Under the pieces are notes generated by a model. That model made no database searches, was not told where the DNA came from, and saw only the letters and a list, made by a program, of their open reading frames with translations. The translations under genes were made by a program, and so were the position numbers. Shown here piece by piece: positions 45,650 through 54,987 of a stretch of 64,000 nt of DNA. The stretch spans positions 9,548,001-9,612,000 of the forward strand of contig NZ_CP042997.1 of the NCBI RefSeq assembly GCF_008087625.1, given 5' to 3'. This DNA is from Aquisphaera giovannonii. GTDB taxonomy: Bacteria; Planctomycetota; Planctomycetia; Isosphaerales; Isosphaeraceae. Positions within the stretch are counted from its first letter, which is position 1. Each line of letters begins with the position of its first letter.

Positions 45650-47100
45650 CTCGTCTTGTGCACTTCCTCGGCCCTACGCCGCGGGGGCGAGGGCCGCGTA
45701 GACGATCTCGCGCAACGAGGGCGGTAGTTTCTCGATCGCCGGCCCGCCATCGACCCGTGCGAAAACCCCCTCCGCCCACACCCAGCAGCGGACCGCCGCC
45801 AGCGCGTCGGAGAACGTCACGACCGCCTTGCCGGGCCACTCGATCGCCCCCGCTCGCCGGCCCGCCGGCAGCTCGCTGTAGAGCCACGCCACCACCGAGT
45901 ACAGCCCGAACAGGCACGGCGTCGCCCGCAGGACCATCTCGCGGCACCACCCGCACGTCGCCTCCAGGTGCAAGCACGAGCGGGCTTCCTGAAAGGTCGT
46001 CTCGATGTTCCAGCGGCCGGTGTAATAGCCGCTGAGTTACTCGACGCCCATCCCCGGGTCGGTGCCGTAGAAGTACTAGTCGCGGTGCGTCCCCTCGCGG
46101 TCGCGCACGAATGCCCAGCGGATCGGCACCAGCCCCTTGCCCGACTTGAACCAATGGCCGGTCCCGGTGGCCGTCTCGACCCGGCGGGTGCCCCCGCCGT
46201 ACCAGCCGACGGTCAGCCGCTTCAGCCGCCGCGCCGCGGCGACCGCCTCGCGAGGCTCGGCCAGCCGCCGGCCCTTGACCGCCGGGCGGCCCTTGCCCCG
46301 GTAGGGCGGGGGCGGCTCGAACAGGTTGGCCTCGGGGTGCAGCTTGCTGACCAGGTAGAGCCGGCCGCGATGGCGGTGCGCGAACCGGGCGACCTCGTGG
46401 GTGCCGTAGGCCGAGTCGCCCACGAAGACGAAGCGGCGGCCGGGGGACCGGTGGAGCATCAGCGCCAGCAGGCGGATCATGTGCTGGGCCGGGGTGCGGT
46501 GCCGGTGGCCGTGGCGGCGGTCGTCCTCCCCGGACTGGTAGAGGGCCACGAGGACCGGCAGGGCCCAGGGGCGCTCGGCGAAGGGGAAGCGGACCGGGAT
46601 GGCGAGCACGACCCACTTGTGGCCGTACCGCCAGGCGGTGTAGGAGTGCGACGAGCGGACCGGGTCGCGGTGGCGAGCCTTGCCGTAGACATGCGGCCCG
46701 GGGTGGGCGACGGCGGTGTCGTCGCCGACCAGGGCGATCGGTCGGTCCTCGGGGAGCAGGGCGAGGAGGTGCCGCGCCATGGCGCAGGCCAGGCGGATCG
46801 TCGACCAGCGGGCCTGCGAGAAGACGCGCCGGTAGCTGGAGGGGTCGCCCGGCGCCAGCGAGCCGGCGGTGCGGAGCAGGTTGGCGACGGTGCGCCGGCC
46901 GGTGGTGATGATGGCGGCGCCCAGGAGCACTAGGAAGCGGCGGTAGGTGGGCCGGGTGAAGACCGGAGCGAAGGCATCGAGCAGCGGCAGCGACTCATCG
47001 GGTAGGATGGCCATGGGTCCGTCCTCGGTCGGTAGTCATGAGAAGTCGGTTCAACTCCCCTTGCTACCGCCGAGGCGGTCCCAGAACTGCACAAGTCGAG
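45650..47100 (-). mobile_element. IS4/IS701-like insertion sequence, 1451 bp
   Basis: The ends CTCGTCTTGTGCACTTC (45650) and GAACTGCACAAGTCGAG (ending 47100) form an inverted repeat of about 17 bp with two mismatches. TAG occurs just outside each end, a possible 3-bp target duplication. It contains one transposase gene that fills most of the element. The family is judged from the RWNIET motif and the general layout. Confidence 0.7.
45674..47014 (-). pseudogene. IS4/IS701-like transposase with two nonsense codons
   Basis: A 446-codon frame starting MAILPDESLPLLDAFAPVFT at 47014. The DDE-type core has the first Asp in ALVGDDTAVAHPG, the second in FVFVGDSAYGTHE and a Glu in GRWNIETTFQEARSC. The frame is interrupted by TAG at about 46075 (between HRD and YFYGTDP) and TAA at about 46037 (between GVE and LSGYYTGRW). 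The reading stays in the same frame across both, so these are point mutations and not frameshifts. It continues to RREIVYAALAPAA-like sequence ending at 45674. Inactive. Confidence 0.8.
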
Positions 47101-47926
47101 TAGAAATTATCCGAGAAGCCTGGAATCCGGAATGCCCTTTGCTTGATCGACTTGTGTCGTGGTATCGCATCGCTAGGGAGGTGGCTGGTCGAGGAGGCCC
47201 GGAGATAGCTCGCCGGAAATCGCAAGTCCCGCCGCTGGAGACGATCTGGGAGATCCCCGATGAGCTGTGGGCCAGGATCGAGCCGATATCCTCCTGGAGT
47301 TCTGGCCCGCCAAGGCGACGGGGCGACCACCGGCCCAGTGGCGGAGGATGCTCGAAGGCATCATCTTCCGGATGCGCAGCGGCTGCCAGTGGGATTAGCT
47401 CCCGGAGCGGTTCGGGCCCAAGAGCACCGTCCACGACTGGTTCCGGCAATGGGCCGAGGGGGGCGTCCTGGAGAAGATCTGGGCGGTCATCCTCGCCGAA
47501 TGCGACGAGCTCGGCGGGGTGGATTGGAGATGGCAGAGCGCCGACGCGATGCTGGGCAAGGCCCGGTCCGGGGGGGAAAAGACGGGCAAGAACCCCACCG
47601 ACCCCGGCAAGAAGGGCACCAAGAAGAGCCTGCTGACCGACGCCGATGGCGGGCCGCTAGGGGTGGTGATCGCCGGGACCAACGTCGTGGAGCAGAAGCT
47701 CCTGGCCGAGACCATCGAGGCGATCGTCGTCGAGAGGCCTGAGCCGTCGGCCGACGAGCCGCAGAACCTCTGCCTCGACAAGGGATATGACAATCCCCGC
47801 TCGGAGGGGGCGGCGACCGCCGCCGGATACACGCCGCACATCCGCCACATCGGCGAGGTATAATGGACCCCGGAAATCGGACCACTCGGTAAGTTATCCT
47901 TGAGGGCAACTCATCGAGGGCGCGAC

Positions 47927-48211
47927 ATGGGACAGATCCGCAAGCGGCATTCGGCGGCGTTCAAGGCCAAGGTAGCCCTGGAGGCCGCCAAGCAGCAGAA
48001 GATGGTCAGCGAGCTGGCCAAGGAGCATCAGGTCCATCCGGTGCAGATCAGCCAGTGGAAGAAGCAGCTCCTCGACGGCATCGAGGGGCTCTTCGAGCCC
48101 GCCTCGGCGCCCCGCCGACCCGACCCCGACAAGCTCCAGGCCGAGCTCTACGAGCAGATCGGCCGGCTCCAGATGGAGCTGTCCTGGGTGGAAAAAAAAC
48201 TCGGCGCCTGA
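47927..48211 (+). CDS. IS3 family transposase OrfA
   Basis: A 94-residue orfA with a helix-turn-helix (HSAAFKAKVALEAAKQQKMVSELAKEHQVHPVQISQWKKQLLD), then a leucine-zipper-like tail LQAELYEQIGRLQMELSWVEKKL. It binds the IS ends as part of the OrfAB fusion. The gene ends just after a run of eight As (48191-48198). Slippage there would join it to the orfB frame, which reads SAPDAAARRLLIEPDHPG. Confidence 0.85.
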   Translation: MGQIRKRHSAAFKAKVALEAAKQQKMVSELAKEHQVHPVQISQWKKQLLDGIEGLFEPASAPRRPDPDKLQAELYEQIGRLQMELSWVEKKLGA

Positions 48212-48260
48212 CGCGGCGGCGCGGCGCCTCCTGATCGAGCCCGATCACCCGGGCCTGAGC

Positions 48261-49052
48261 GTGCGCCGCCAGTGCCAGCTGCTGGGGATCAACCGCTCCG
48301 GCCTCTACTACGAGCCGGCGACGGAGTCCGAGGCGAACTTGCGGCTGATGCGGATGATCGACGAGCAGTACCTGCGCACGCCGTTCTACGGCAGCCGCCG
48401 CATGGCGGCCCACCTGACGGCCCTGGGGGAGCCGGTCAATCGCAAGCGGGCGCAGCGGCTGATGACGACCATGGGCCTGGAGGCGATCTACCCGAGGCCG
48501 AGGACCACCACGAGGAGCCCCGACCATAAGATCTACCCCTACCTGCTGCGCGACGTGACGATCGACCGATGCGACCAGGTCTGGTCGACCGACGTGACCT
48601 ACCTGCCCCTGGAGGGGGGCTACATGTTCCTGGCGGCGGTGATCGACTGGCACAGCCGCTTCGTCCTGTCGTGGAGGCTGTCGAACACGCTCGACGGCCG
48701 GTTCTGCCTGGAGGCATTGGAGGCGGCCCTGGGAGGGGGGCGGCCGGAGGTCTTCAACACCGACCAGGGCTCGCAGTTCACGGCGCGGGCCCTCACGGGG
48801 AGGCTGGAGGAGGCGGGGGTGGCGGTGAGCATGGACGGCCGCGGGCGGGCGCTGGACAACGTGTTCATCGAGCGGCTGTGGCGGTCGCTGAAATACGAGG
48901 AGGTGTACTTGAAGTCATATCGAGATGTGATGGAGATGGAGGCCGGGCTGGGCGGCTGGTTCTCGTTCTACAACCACGAGCGGCCGCATCAGGCCCTGGG
49001 CTACCGGACGCCCGCGGATGTCTATCGCGGCGCCGCGGCGGTCGGGCCTTGA
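48261..49052 (+). CDS. IS3 family transposase OrfB
   Basis: A 263-residue integrase-type DDE domain, intact. The first Asp is in VWSTDVTYLPLEGG, the second in FNTDQGSQFTARALTG and the Glu in NVFIERLWRSLKYEEVYLKS. The upstream frame is open from about 48200 (SAPDAAARRLLIEPDHPGLSVRRQ), consistent with production as an OrfA-OrfB fusion through slippage at the A8 tract. The needed shift is +1 (or -2), which fits transcriptional slippage better than the usual -1 ribosomal shift. The listed start (ATG at 48261) is the first ATG in frame. Confidence 0.85.
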   Translation: MRRQCQLLGINRSGLYYEPATESEANLRLMRMIDEQYLRTPFYGSRRMAAHLTALGEPVNRKRAQRLMTTMGLEAIYPRPRTTTRSPDHKIYPYLLRDVTIDRCDQVWSTDVTYLPLEGGYMFLAAVIDWHSRFVLSWRLSNTLDGRFCLEALEAALGGGRPEVFNTDQGSQFTARALTGRLEEAGVAVSMDGRGRALDNVFIERLWRSLKYEEVYLKSYRDVMEMEAGLGGWFSFYNHERPHQALGYRTPADVYRGAAAVGP

Positions 49053-49362
49053 GAGCAGGGAGGGCCCCGCGGCTTAACGTGAAATCCGGGCCGAGTGGTC
49101 TGGACAATGGGGTCCACTTCAAGGAGAAGGCCGTCGACACCTCGAAGGGGCACAAGCCCCGCCGCTGGGTCGTGGAGCGCACCTTCGATTGGCTCTCGAA
49201 GTGTCGCGGCCTGCTGGTGAGGTATAAGAAGAGCGACATCAACTACCTCGGCATGATCCAGCTCGCCTGCGCCTTGCTCTTGTATCGCAGGCTCTATCGC
49301 CTCACTCAAGGCAAGCCCAAAATAGCCGTCACATGATCACTACAGGTGTTATCGGATAGATT

Positions 49363-49408
49363 CTAAGCGAAGCAAGGCCGGGAAGTTATGTCCGGCCTAT
49401 TCCTTAGG
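49363..49408. repeat. 46-bp hairpin repeat, copy 2
   Basis: Matches the repeat at 42789-42834 with one difference (G for A at its 32nd base). Here the inner arms GGCCGG and CCGGCC pair perfectly around GAAGTTATGT. It lies between the right end of the IS5 relic and the left end of IS630, so the IS630 insertion point is at its edge. Confidence 0.75.
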
Positions 49409-50422
49409 CGGTTGCCGATTGACTGTACATGCGCCCCTACCACTATTAACCATATAGGAGGGGACAAGGAGGATGCGAAGCTACTCGATGGACCTCAGGG
49501 AACGGGTCGTCGCCGCGTGCGACGACGGCGAGGGGACCCGCGAAGAGGTCGCCGGACGATTCCGCGTCAGCGTCGCCTGGGTGTACCGGCTGCTGGCGCG
49601 GCGGCGCGACACCGGCTCGATCGCCCCGAAGCCGCACGGCGGCGGCCGGCCGGCTGCGTTCCGGGGCGAGTCCGCCGAGCGGCTCAGGAAGGCCGTGGAG
49701 GACTGCCCCGATGCCACCCTGGAGGAGCTGCGAGCCGCCGCCGGCGTGGGCTGCGGAACCTCGGCGGTCTTCCGCGCGCTGAAGCGGCTGGGCCTGCCTC
49801 GAAAAGACAGTCCGAACGGGCCGCCGAGCAGGGCCGCCCCGAGCTGAGGGCCCGGCGAGAGGCCTGGCGGGCCGAGTTCGCCGGCGTCGACCCGGCCCGC
49901 CTGGTGTGGCTGGACGAGACGGGCACGAACACGGCGATGGCCCGCCGATATGGCCGCGCGCCGCGCGGCCGGAGGGTCGACGGCCCGGTGCCACACGGGC
50001 ACTGGAAGGTGCTCACGCTGACCGACGCCATCCGCCTGGGCGGGGTGTGCGCCTGCATGGCGCGGGACGGGGCCACGAATGCCGCGACCTTCGAGTCCTA
50101 CGTCGAGCGGGTGCTGGCCCCGGCGCTGAGGCCGGGTGACATCGTGGTGATGGACAACCTGGCGGCCCACAAGTCGCCGGAGGTGGAGCGGCTGATCCGG
50201 GCCGCCGGGGCTGAGCCGCGCTACCTGCCGCCTTACAGCCCGGACCTCAACCCGATCGAGAAGATGTTCTCCAAGCTCAAGGCGTTCCCGCGGAAGGCCG
50301 CCGCGCGGACGGTGGATCGGCTGCTCGAGGCGATCGGTGACGCGCTGGGGACGGTGACACATCAAGACATCCTCGGCTGGGCACAGTCCTGCGGCTACTC
50401 TACACCCAAACGGCAACCGCTC
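49407..50422 (+). mobile_element. IS630 family insertion sequence, 1016 bp
   Basis: The ends GGCGGTTGCCG (49407) and CGGCAACCGCTC (ending 50422) are inverted repeats. Each is flanked by TA (49405-49406 and 50423-50424), the expected target of IS630/Tc1 elements. Both ends and a complete transposase frame are present, so this is the most intact IS of the island. Confidence 0.88.
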
Positions 50423-50425
50423 TAG
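49473..50425 (+). CDS. IS630 family transposase (two frames, -1 frameshift)
   Basis: The first frame, from [21 protein letters not shown] (49473), gives the helix-turn-helix N terminus ([24 protein letters not shown]) and would stop at 49847. At the AAAAG in CTCGAAAAGACAG (near 49800), a -1 shift continues as [24 protein letters not shown] with the DDE core: [23 protein letters not shown] and [16 protein letters not shown]. It ends at 50425. Programmed -1 frameshifting is common in this family, so the gene is probably functional and the break is not decay. Confidence 0.85.
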
Positions 50426-51046
50426 AGGCGAGTCAGCGCGGCCTGCTCGCTCTGGGAGCAAGATCGGGCGGCGCCCCTATACCGAGGCCGACCCGTTTGT
50501 CATGCCTCGGGACCGCCAACCAGCCCTTGGACCCAGCTGCGGCACGGCTCGCGAAGCCGGATGAAGGCGCAGCGCGACGATCGGAGCGATTGGAGCCAAG
50601 CCCGCCGAGTCGAAGTCAACGCAACGATCTAGAGCCCCTCGCCCACGCCATGATCTCCCCTACGCGTGCCGCCCAGCAACACCTCAAGCAGGCTTCCTAC
50701 GCGAGGTGGCCGCTGGAGAGCCCCGCCTCGTTCGGATGGTTGGAGTGATCTCAAGTCGCCACTGGCGGCGATGAGCCAGGGCAATTGCTGATGGCTCAAG
50801 ATGGATTCCTGGGAGGCAGCTTGACTATATCTCCGCAACACCATGCAAAATCGGCACTTCCGCCTCTTGACCGCCCGCCTGACACTTGACAGCAACCTCC
50901 TGGCTAAATTGGACTTAGGGTGTGGACGTCGAACCGCCCCCCGGAATCCATCTTAAGCCTTGCTGATTAGGAGGGAGAGTTTGACTGGGGCGTTCCATTA
51001 GCCGTGCGTCGCGGGGCGCCACGTCTACATTCATGCGAAACCCGCT
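50426..51046. other. Intergenic region after the IS island
   Basis: About 620 bp between IS630 and the convergent acyltransferase stop. Several short frames exist but none has a family match, a clear start or codon use like its neighbours. The segment around 50900-51060 is AT-richer. No RNA gene or terminator recognised. Confidence 0.4.
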
Positions 51047-52324
51047 TCAAATTCGGACCAAAACTTTGCGTTGATACATCCAAAGAAGGATTAGCCAGAG
51101 TACGGCGAGGACGGCGCACCCCTTGACGGAAGGCGCATAGGTGTCGCCTAGGATGTCGAAGACGTGGGGGCCGAGGTGGGTGTGGAAGCTGTCGACGATG
51201 AACGGTTCGATGAGGTGGCTGAGGCAATAGGCGGCGATCGAGTTGGCGCCGATCACCCGGAGGGGGAAGGCCCAGGCCTTCCAGTCACCGACGTCCATGA
51301 TCGCGTAGAAGGCGGCGAGGAAGAGGAGGCAGATGCCCCCGGAGTAGAGGACCCAGCTCGGCGTCCAGATCCGCTTCACGACCGGGCAGATCCCGAGCTG
51401 CCCGAGCCCCCAGCCGAGCGTCAGGATGACGGCCCCGACCACGGCCAGCCAGAGGATCCTGGATCGGGGCCGCCACGGGCTCCTGAGTACGCCGCCGGCG
51501 ATCAGGCCGAGGACCATGGTCGCCAGGGTGGGGATGAAGCTGAGGGTCGCGTATCCCCCGCCGTTGTACTCGAACCTTCGGGCCCGCGGGAACAGGTTGA
51601 GGAACCAGACGTCGAACGCCCAGGCCGGGTTGGCGTTCTTGTTCCAGTGCGCGGCGAAGCCCGTGAAGTTATGTTGTTGCGCCCATTCCTGGGGCACGCC
51701 CGCGGCCTCCGGGACGTGATCCGGGCCGGGCGAATAGGCGGCGAAGAGGGCCCAGTAGCCGACGAGGATCGCGACGAAGGCGATCCACTGCGTACGGACC
51801 CGGCACCGGGCGAGGAGGAAGAGGAACGTGTAGCCCAGCCCGATCTGGCTCAGCGTGTCCTCGAAGGTGAAGTTCGTCCGGTCGCGGCCCACCGAGCGGA
51901 GGAAGACGCCCAGGAAGACCAGGATGAAGGACCGCCAGACGGCGTGCGCGGTCATCCGACCGGGCGATTGGCCGCGGGCCAGCCGGCTGGCGATCGAGAA
52001 CGGCAGCGCCACGCCCACCAGGAAGGAGAACGACGGCTGGATCATGTCGTGGAGCACGCAGCCGGCCCATTCCACGTGCGACTGATGATGGCCCAGGAAG
52101 GACCAGACGGGCGCCAGGAAGTTGCCGGCAGGCACCTTCTCGGCCACCCGGCGGAACTCGAGCACCTCGGCCATCATCAGGGACATGACCAGGCCGCGGT
52201 AGGCGTCGATCGAATCCAGCCGCCTCCCCGGCGCGGCCGGCAGAGAGGCTGGTTCGGCGGCCGATTCCTCGGTGGGGGCGGCCGAGGCGTCATGCGGGGG
52301 CAGGAGGGCGGCGTCGTGGCTCAT
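51047..52324 (-). CDS. HGSNAT/NagX-like membrane acyltransferase (DUF5009)
   Basis: A 425-residue integral membrane protein with about 10 transmembrane helices after a polar N terminus of 35 residues. The start of the membrane part, RRLDSIDAYRGLVMSLMM, and the later ANSIAAYCLSHLIEPFI are typical of the heparan-alpha-glucosaminide N-acetyltransferase-like family (DUF5009/NagX), with a conserved His in HDMIQPSF. In other bacteria such proteins acetylate amino sugars or transport them. The substrate is unknown. The start at 52324 lacks a good ribosome binding site. It runs in the same direction as the propeller protein gene upstream, but is separated from it by a terminator. Confidence 0.85.
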   Translation of the reverse strand: MSHDAALLPPHDASAAPTEESAAEPASLPAAPGRRLDSIDAYRGLVMSLMMAEVLEFRRVAEKVPAGNFLAPVWSFLGHHQSHVEWAGCVLHDMIQPSFSFLVGVALPFSIASRLARGQSPGRMTAHAVWRSFILVFLGVFLRSVGRDRTNFTFEDTLSQIGLGYTFLFLLARCRVRTQWIAFVAILVGYWALFAAYSPGPDHVPEAAGVPQEWAQQHNFTGFAAHWNKNANPAWAFDVWFLNLFPRARRFEYNGGGYATLSFIPTLATMVLGLIAGGVLRSPWRPRSRILWLAVVGAVILTLGWGLGQLGICPVVKRIWTPSWVLYSGGICLLFLAAFYAIMDVGDWKAWAFPLRVIGANSIAAYCLSHLIEPFIVDSFHTHLGPHVFDILGDTYAPSVKGCAVLAVLWLILLWMYQRKVLVRI

Positions 52325-52382
52325 CCGGGGGGCCCTGGTCGGTCATGGGCGGCTGGGAGAGATGCCCGGTTCGAACGCGAAA

Positions 52383-52411
52383 CGAGGGCGCGGCTCGGAA
52401 CCGCGCCCTCG
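52383..52411 (-). terminator. Intrinsic terminator of the propeller-protein gene
   Basis: CGAGGGCGCGG (52383-52393) and CCGCGCCCTCG (52401-52411) form an 11-bp GC stem with a 7-base loop. On the minus strand the stem is followed by TTTCG. It lies about 30 bp beyond the stop at 52441. Confidence 0.65.
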
Positions 52412-52440
52412 CTCATTATGGACGGGCCGGGCCCTCCCCG

Positions 52441-54987
52441 TCACGAGATGCGCGTGATGCTCTTGGCGTTCTTGGAGATGCTGAACGTCAGGACCGAGCC
52501 CGTGACGCCGCCCAGGTAGCCGCCGGCCGCACTCTTGATGCCGCCCGCCGCCGAGATTCCGGACAGCGTGAGCTGGCCGCCCAGCTTGAACACCTTCTGG
52601 TTGGTGGTGACCAGCTTCACGGTCGTGCTGTCTACGACCTGGATCGAGAAGGCGACCGGCTTAGCCGGCTGAAGGACTTTTACCCTCTTCTTCCCGACCT
52701 TCTGCGTCACTTGGACCATGGCCCTCAGGGAGTAGTTGTTGCCGTTGCCGAAACTGGCCCCGTCCATTGCGGAGTTGAACTGGATCTGGAAACCGCCGAA
52801 GGTGGCCTTCCCTCGCTTCTTCTTCGGCGGATTCATCACGATCGAGGCCGCCACGATCACCGGCGACGGCGGGGTCGGCGCCTGGACCGTGATGGCGGCG
52901 GAATTCGTGCCCGCGAGGCCGGGGCTGGTGACGACCAGCGCGTAGCCGCTGCCGACGTTGGCGAGCGTGAGGTTATTGAACGTGGCCACGCCGTTGACGG
53001 CCTGAATTGTCGTCTGGCCGCCGAGCCCCGAGGCTCCGTTGGCCAGGCTGATCGTCACGCTCCCGCTGAACGACGGATCGATCGCGCCGCCGTCGGTGAG
53101 GGCCTGCACCACCACCGAGAACGGCGACCCCGTCAAGGCACTCGAAGGGGGCTGCGCCGCGATGACGAGGTGCGTGGCATGCTGGGCCGGCGGCGCCACG
53201 TTGATGCCCGAGGTCGTCGCTCCGGCGAGGCCGCTAGCCGTGACGCCCAGGGTGTACCCGTTGCCGGCATTGTTCAGGGTCAGCCCGTTAAAGGTCGCCA
53301 CCCCTCCGGCCGCATTCACCGTCAGCGTCCCACCCAGCGTGCTGTTGCCCGGGTTGCTCGCCAGGGCGATGGTGACGCTCCCCGTATAGGTCGTGTCGAC
53401 CGCGCCGCTGGCATTCTCGGCACGGACAATCACCGAGAACGGCGTGCCCGGGTTCATGCTGGTCGGCGACACAGACTGGACGACGAGATGCGTCGCCCCC
53501 TGGACGGCCGAGCTGACATTGACGCCGGTGGTGGTTGCGGACGTGAGCCCGCTCGTGGAAACCGTCAGCGTGTACCCGTTGCTGGCCTTATCCAGCGTAA
53601 GGCCGGAGAAGGTCGCGACGCCGTTGACGGCGTTGACCGTCTTGGTGCCGCCCAGCGTGCTCCCGCCGGGGTTGTTCGCCAGCGCGATGGTCACGTTCCC
53701 GTTGAACGACGGATCGAGCGTCCCGGCCGCGTTCGTCGCATACACGGTCAGACCGAACGGCGTCCCGGCGTTCAGGGTGGCCGGCGGCTGGTTTGGGGGC
53801 GTGATCGTGAGCTGGGTGCCCTGGATGATACGGCCGACCGATCCGGTGGCGTCCGCATACCAGACGGCCCCGTCCACCGCCGACGCGACCAGGCCATTCG
53901 GGCTGGCGCCGGCCGCGGGGAGCGTCAAATATGTGGTCGCATGGCTCGTGACGTTGAAGGTGCCGATCTCGCCATTCTGGACGTCCGAGAACCACAGGTT
54001 GCCGTCCGGGCCGGCCGCGATTCGGTACGGATAGGGGAGGGAGGCGTTGGCCGGGGCGGGGGGCGTAGGAAGCGTGAACACGCTCACCGCGTTGTTGTTG
54101 GTCGGGTCGATCCTCGCCACCTTGGCGGAATTGACGACCGTGCCGGAGGCGTTGGTGGTGATATTGGCGAGGCTGACCCAGATGCTCTGCCCCACCGTCG
54201 TGATGTCGAATGGCTGCAAGCCCGCCGAGTTCGGCAGGACGACCTCATTCCAGGTGTTTGCGGTCGGGTCGTAGATCCCGACTCCGGAAGACGCGACCGC
54301 GCCGTTCGCAAACGAAGCTTCCGTGAACCACAGCTTGCCCGCCGAGGAGACGATATGCGACGTCAGGTTCTTGATCCCCAGCATGCCGGCTGGCCGGGTG
54401 ACCGCCAGAGCCGAGGTATTGGCAGGATGCGCGGGGTCCAGGTTGCCGATCGCGTTGTTGGCGGGGTCCGTGTACCAGATGAGTCCCCCCGGGCCGGCGG
54501 TCAGGTCGCTGGGAGTTGCGGAAAACGGGAACGCGGCCGCCGAGTTGGCCGGCGTATAGTTCTTGCCGGGTAGGGCGTAGCTCTGGATCGCGGCCGCCGG
54601 ATTCGCGGGATCGAGCCTGCTCATCGTGCCCTTCCCGAACGCCGTGTACCAGACGGCGTTGTCGGGGCCCGTCGTGATCGTTACCGGCGGGCCGGCATTG
54701 CCCAGCGTACGAGATGTAACCCCGGCTTCCGGGTGGGCGGGGTCGATCGAACCGATCGTGTTCGCGCTCAGCTCGGTGAACCAAATCAACCCCGAGGCGA
54801 CGGTCACCTCCGCTTGCCCGCTGCCCGCGGTCGTCGGATAGGTCGTGATCGTCGCGAGGAGTTGGCGGGGCTCGAGCGTCTCCATCGTCAAGCGGCGCCG
54901 GCTGCCGACACGCCGACGGTATGCGGCCGAGGGAAGAGGACGTTGACCCCGGTCCACCTTGTCGGCGCCAAAGATCGACGAATTCAT
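52441..54987 (-). CDS. Exported Vgb-like propeller protein with three Ig-like repeats
   Basis: An 848-residue surface protein. Residues 36-45 carry the planctomycete export motif METLEPRQLLA. Residues about 48-385 form a beta-propeller of virginiamycin-B-lyase type, with repeated units such as GLIWFTELSANTIGSIDP, NAVWYTAFGKGTMSRLDP and NLWFSDVQNGEIGTF. Three Ig-like repeats of about 100 residues follow (each with a PGTPFSVIVRAENASGAVD-like start and GVATFNGLTL). The C-terminal 130 residues are Lys-rich and unlike the rest. Virginiamycin lyase activity should not be assumed: the exported and repeated architecture fits a binding or adhesive role. The start is not supported by a strong ribosome binding site. 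Confidence 0.8.
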   Translation of the reverse strand: MNSSIFGADKVDRGQRPLPSAAYRRRVGSRRRLTMETLEPRQLLATITTYPTTAGSGQAEVTVASGLIWFTELSANTIGSIDPAHPEAGVTSRTLGNAGPPVTITTGPDNAVWYTAFGKGTMSRLDPANPAAAIQSYALPGKNYTPANSAAAFPFSATPSDLTAGPGGLIWYTDPANNAIGNLDPAHPANTSALAVTRPAGMLGIKNLTSHIVSSAGKLWFTEASFANGAVASSGVGIYDPTANTWNEVVLPNSAGLQPFDITTVGQSIWVSLANITTNASGTVVNSAKVARIDPTNNNAVSVFTLPTPPAPANASLPYPYRIAAGPDGNLWFSDVQNGEIGTFNVTSHATTYLTLPAAGASPNGLVASAVDGAVWYADATGSVGRIIQGTQLTITPPNQPPATLNAGTPFGLTVYATNAAGTLDPSFNGNVTIALANNPGGSTLGGTKTVNAVNGVATFSGLTLDKASNGYTLTVSTSGLTSATTTGVNVSSAVQGATHLVVQSVSPTSMNPGTPFSVIVRAENASGAVDTTYTGSVTIALASNPGNSTLGGTLTVNAAGGVATFNGLTLNNAGNGYTLGVTASGLAGATTSGINVAPPAQHATHLVIAAQPPSSALTGSPFSVVVQALTDGGAIDPSFSGSVTISLANGASGLGGQTTIQAVNGVATFNNLTLANVGSGYALVVTSPGLAGTNSAAITVQAPTPPSPVIVAASIVMNPPKKKRGKATFGGFQIQFNSAMDGASFGNGNNYSLRAMVQVTQKVGKKRVKVLQPAKPVAFSIQVVDSTTVKLVTTNQKVFKLGGQLTLSGISAAGGIKSAAGGYLGGVTGSVLTFSISKNAKSITRIS

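Larger units (their letters stand above)
47864..49116 (+). mobile_element. IS3 family insertion sequence, 1253 bp
   Basis: The left end begins TGGACCCCGGAAATCGGACC (47864). The right end, read on the opposite strand, begins TGGACCCCATTGTCCAGACC (from 49116); both continue ACTCGG. Two ORFs, orfA and orfB, lie inside. The flanks show no clear 3-4 bp duplication. Confidence 0.85.
47220..49336 (+). pseudogene. IS5-family transposase, frameshifted and split
   Basis: The N terminus reads PPLETIWEIPDELWARIEP, then an extra AT near 47290 shifts the frame to ILLEFWPAKATGRPPAQWRRMLEGIIFRMRSGCQW, with a TAG at about 47395 before LPERFGPKSTVHDWFRQW. The middle contains VDWRWQSADAMLGKARSGG and NLCLDKGYDNPRSEGAATAAGY. 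IS3 interrupts it at 47864. After 49116 it resumes as HKPRRWVVERTFDWLSKCRGLLVRYKKSDINYLGMIQLACALLLYRRLYRL, the normal C-terminal end, stopping at 49334-49336. The start is uncertain. Three lesions make it inactive. Confidence 0.78.
47105..49360 (+). mobile_element. IS5-family relic interrupted by IS3
   Basis: An IS5-type transposase is split by an IS3 element at 47864-49116. The right end carries ATCGGATA (about 49351-49358), whose complement TATCCGAT resembles TATCCGAG at about 47109 on the left. The limits are therefore approximate. No clear target duplication was found. Confidence 0.6.

Noticed and set aside
41370-46080. Recoding of UAG as an amino acid, suggested by TAG codons inside otherwise continuous transposase frames.
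   Set aside because: TAG ends ordinary genes here, for example the ferredoxin and TetR genes, and the affected genes also carry frameshifts or TAA. Simple decay explains them.
42789-49408. The 46-bp hairpin repeats as integron attC sites.
   Set aside because: They lack the GTT core and R/L box pattern; the arms read CTAAG/CTTAG. No integrase gene is in the window.
52441-54987. Virginiamycin B lyase.
   Set aside because: Only the propeller resembles Vgb. The protein is exported and has Ig-like repeats, and I could not identify the catalytic histidine region with confidence.
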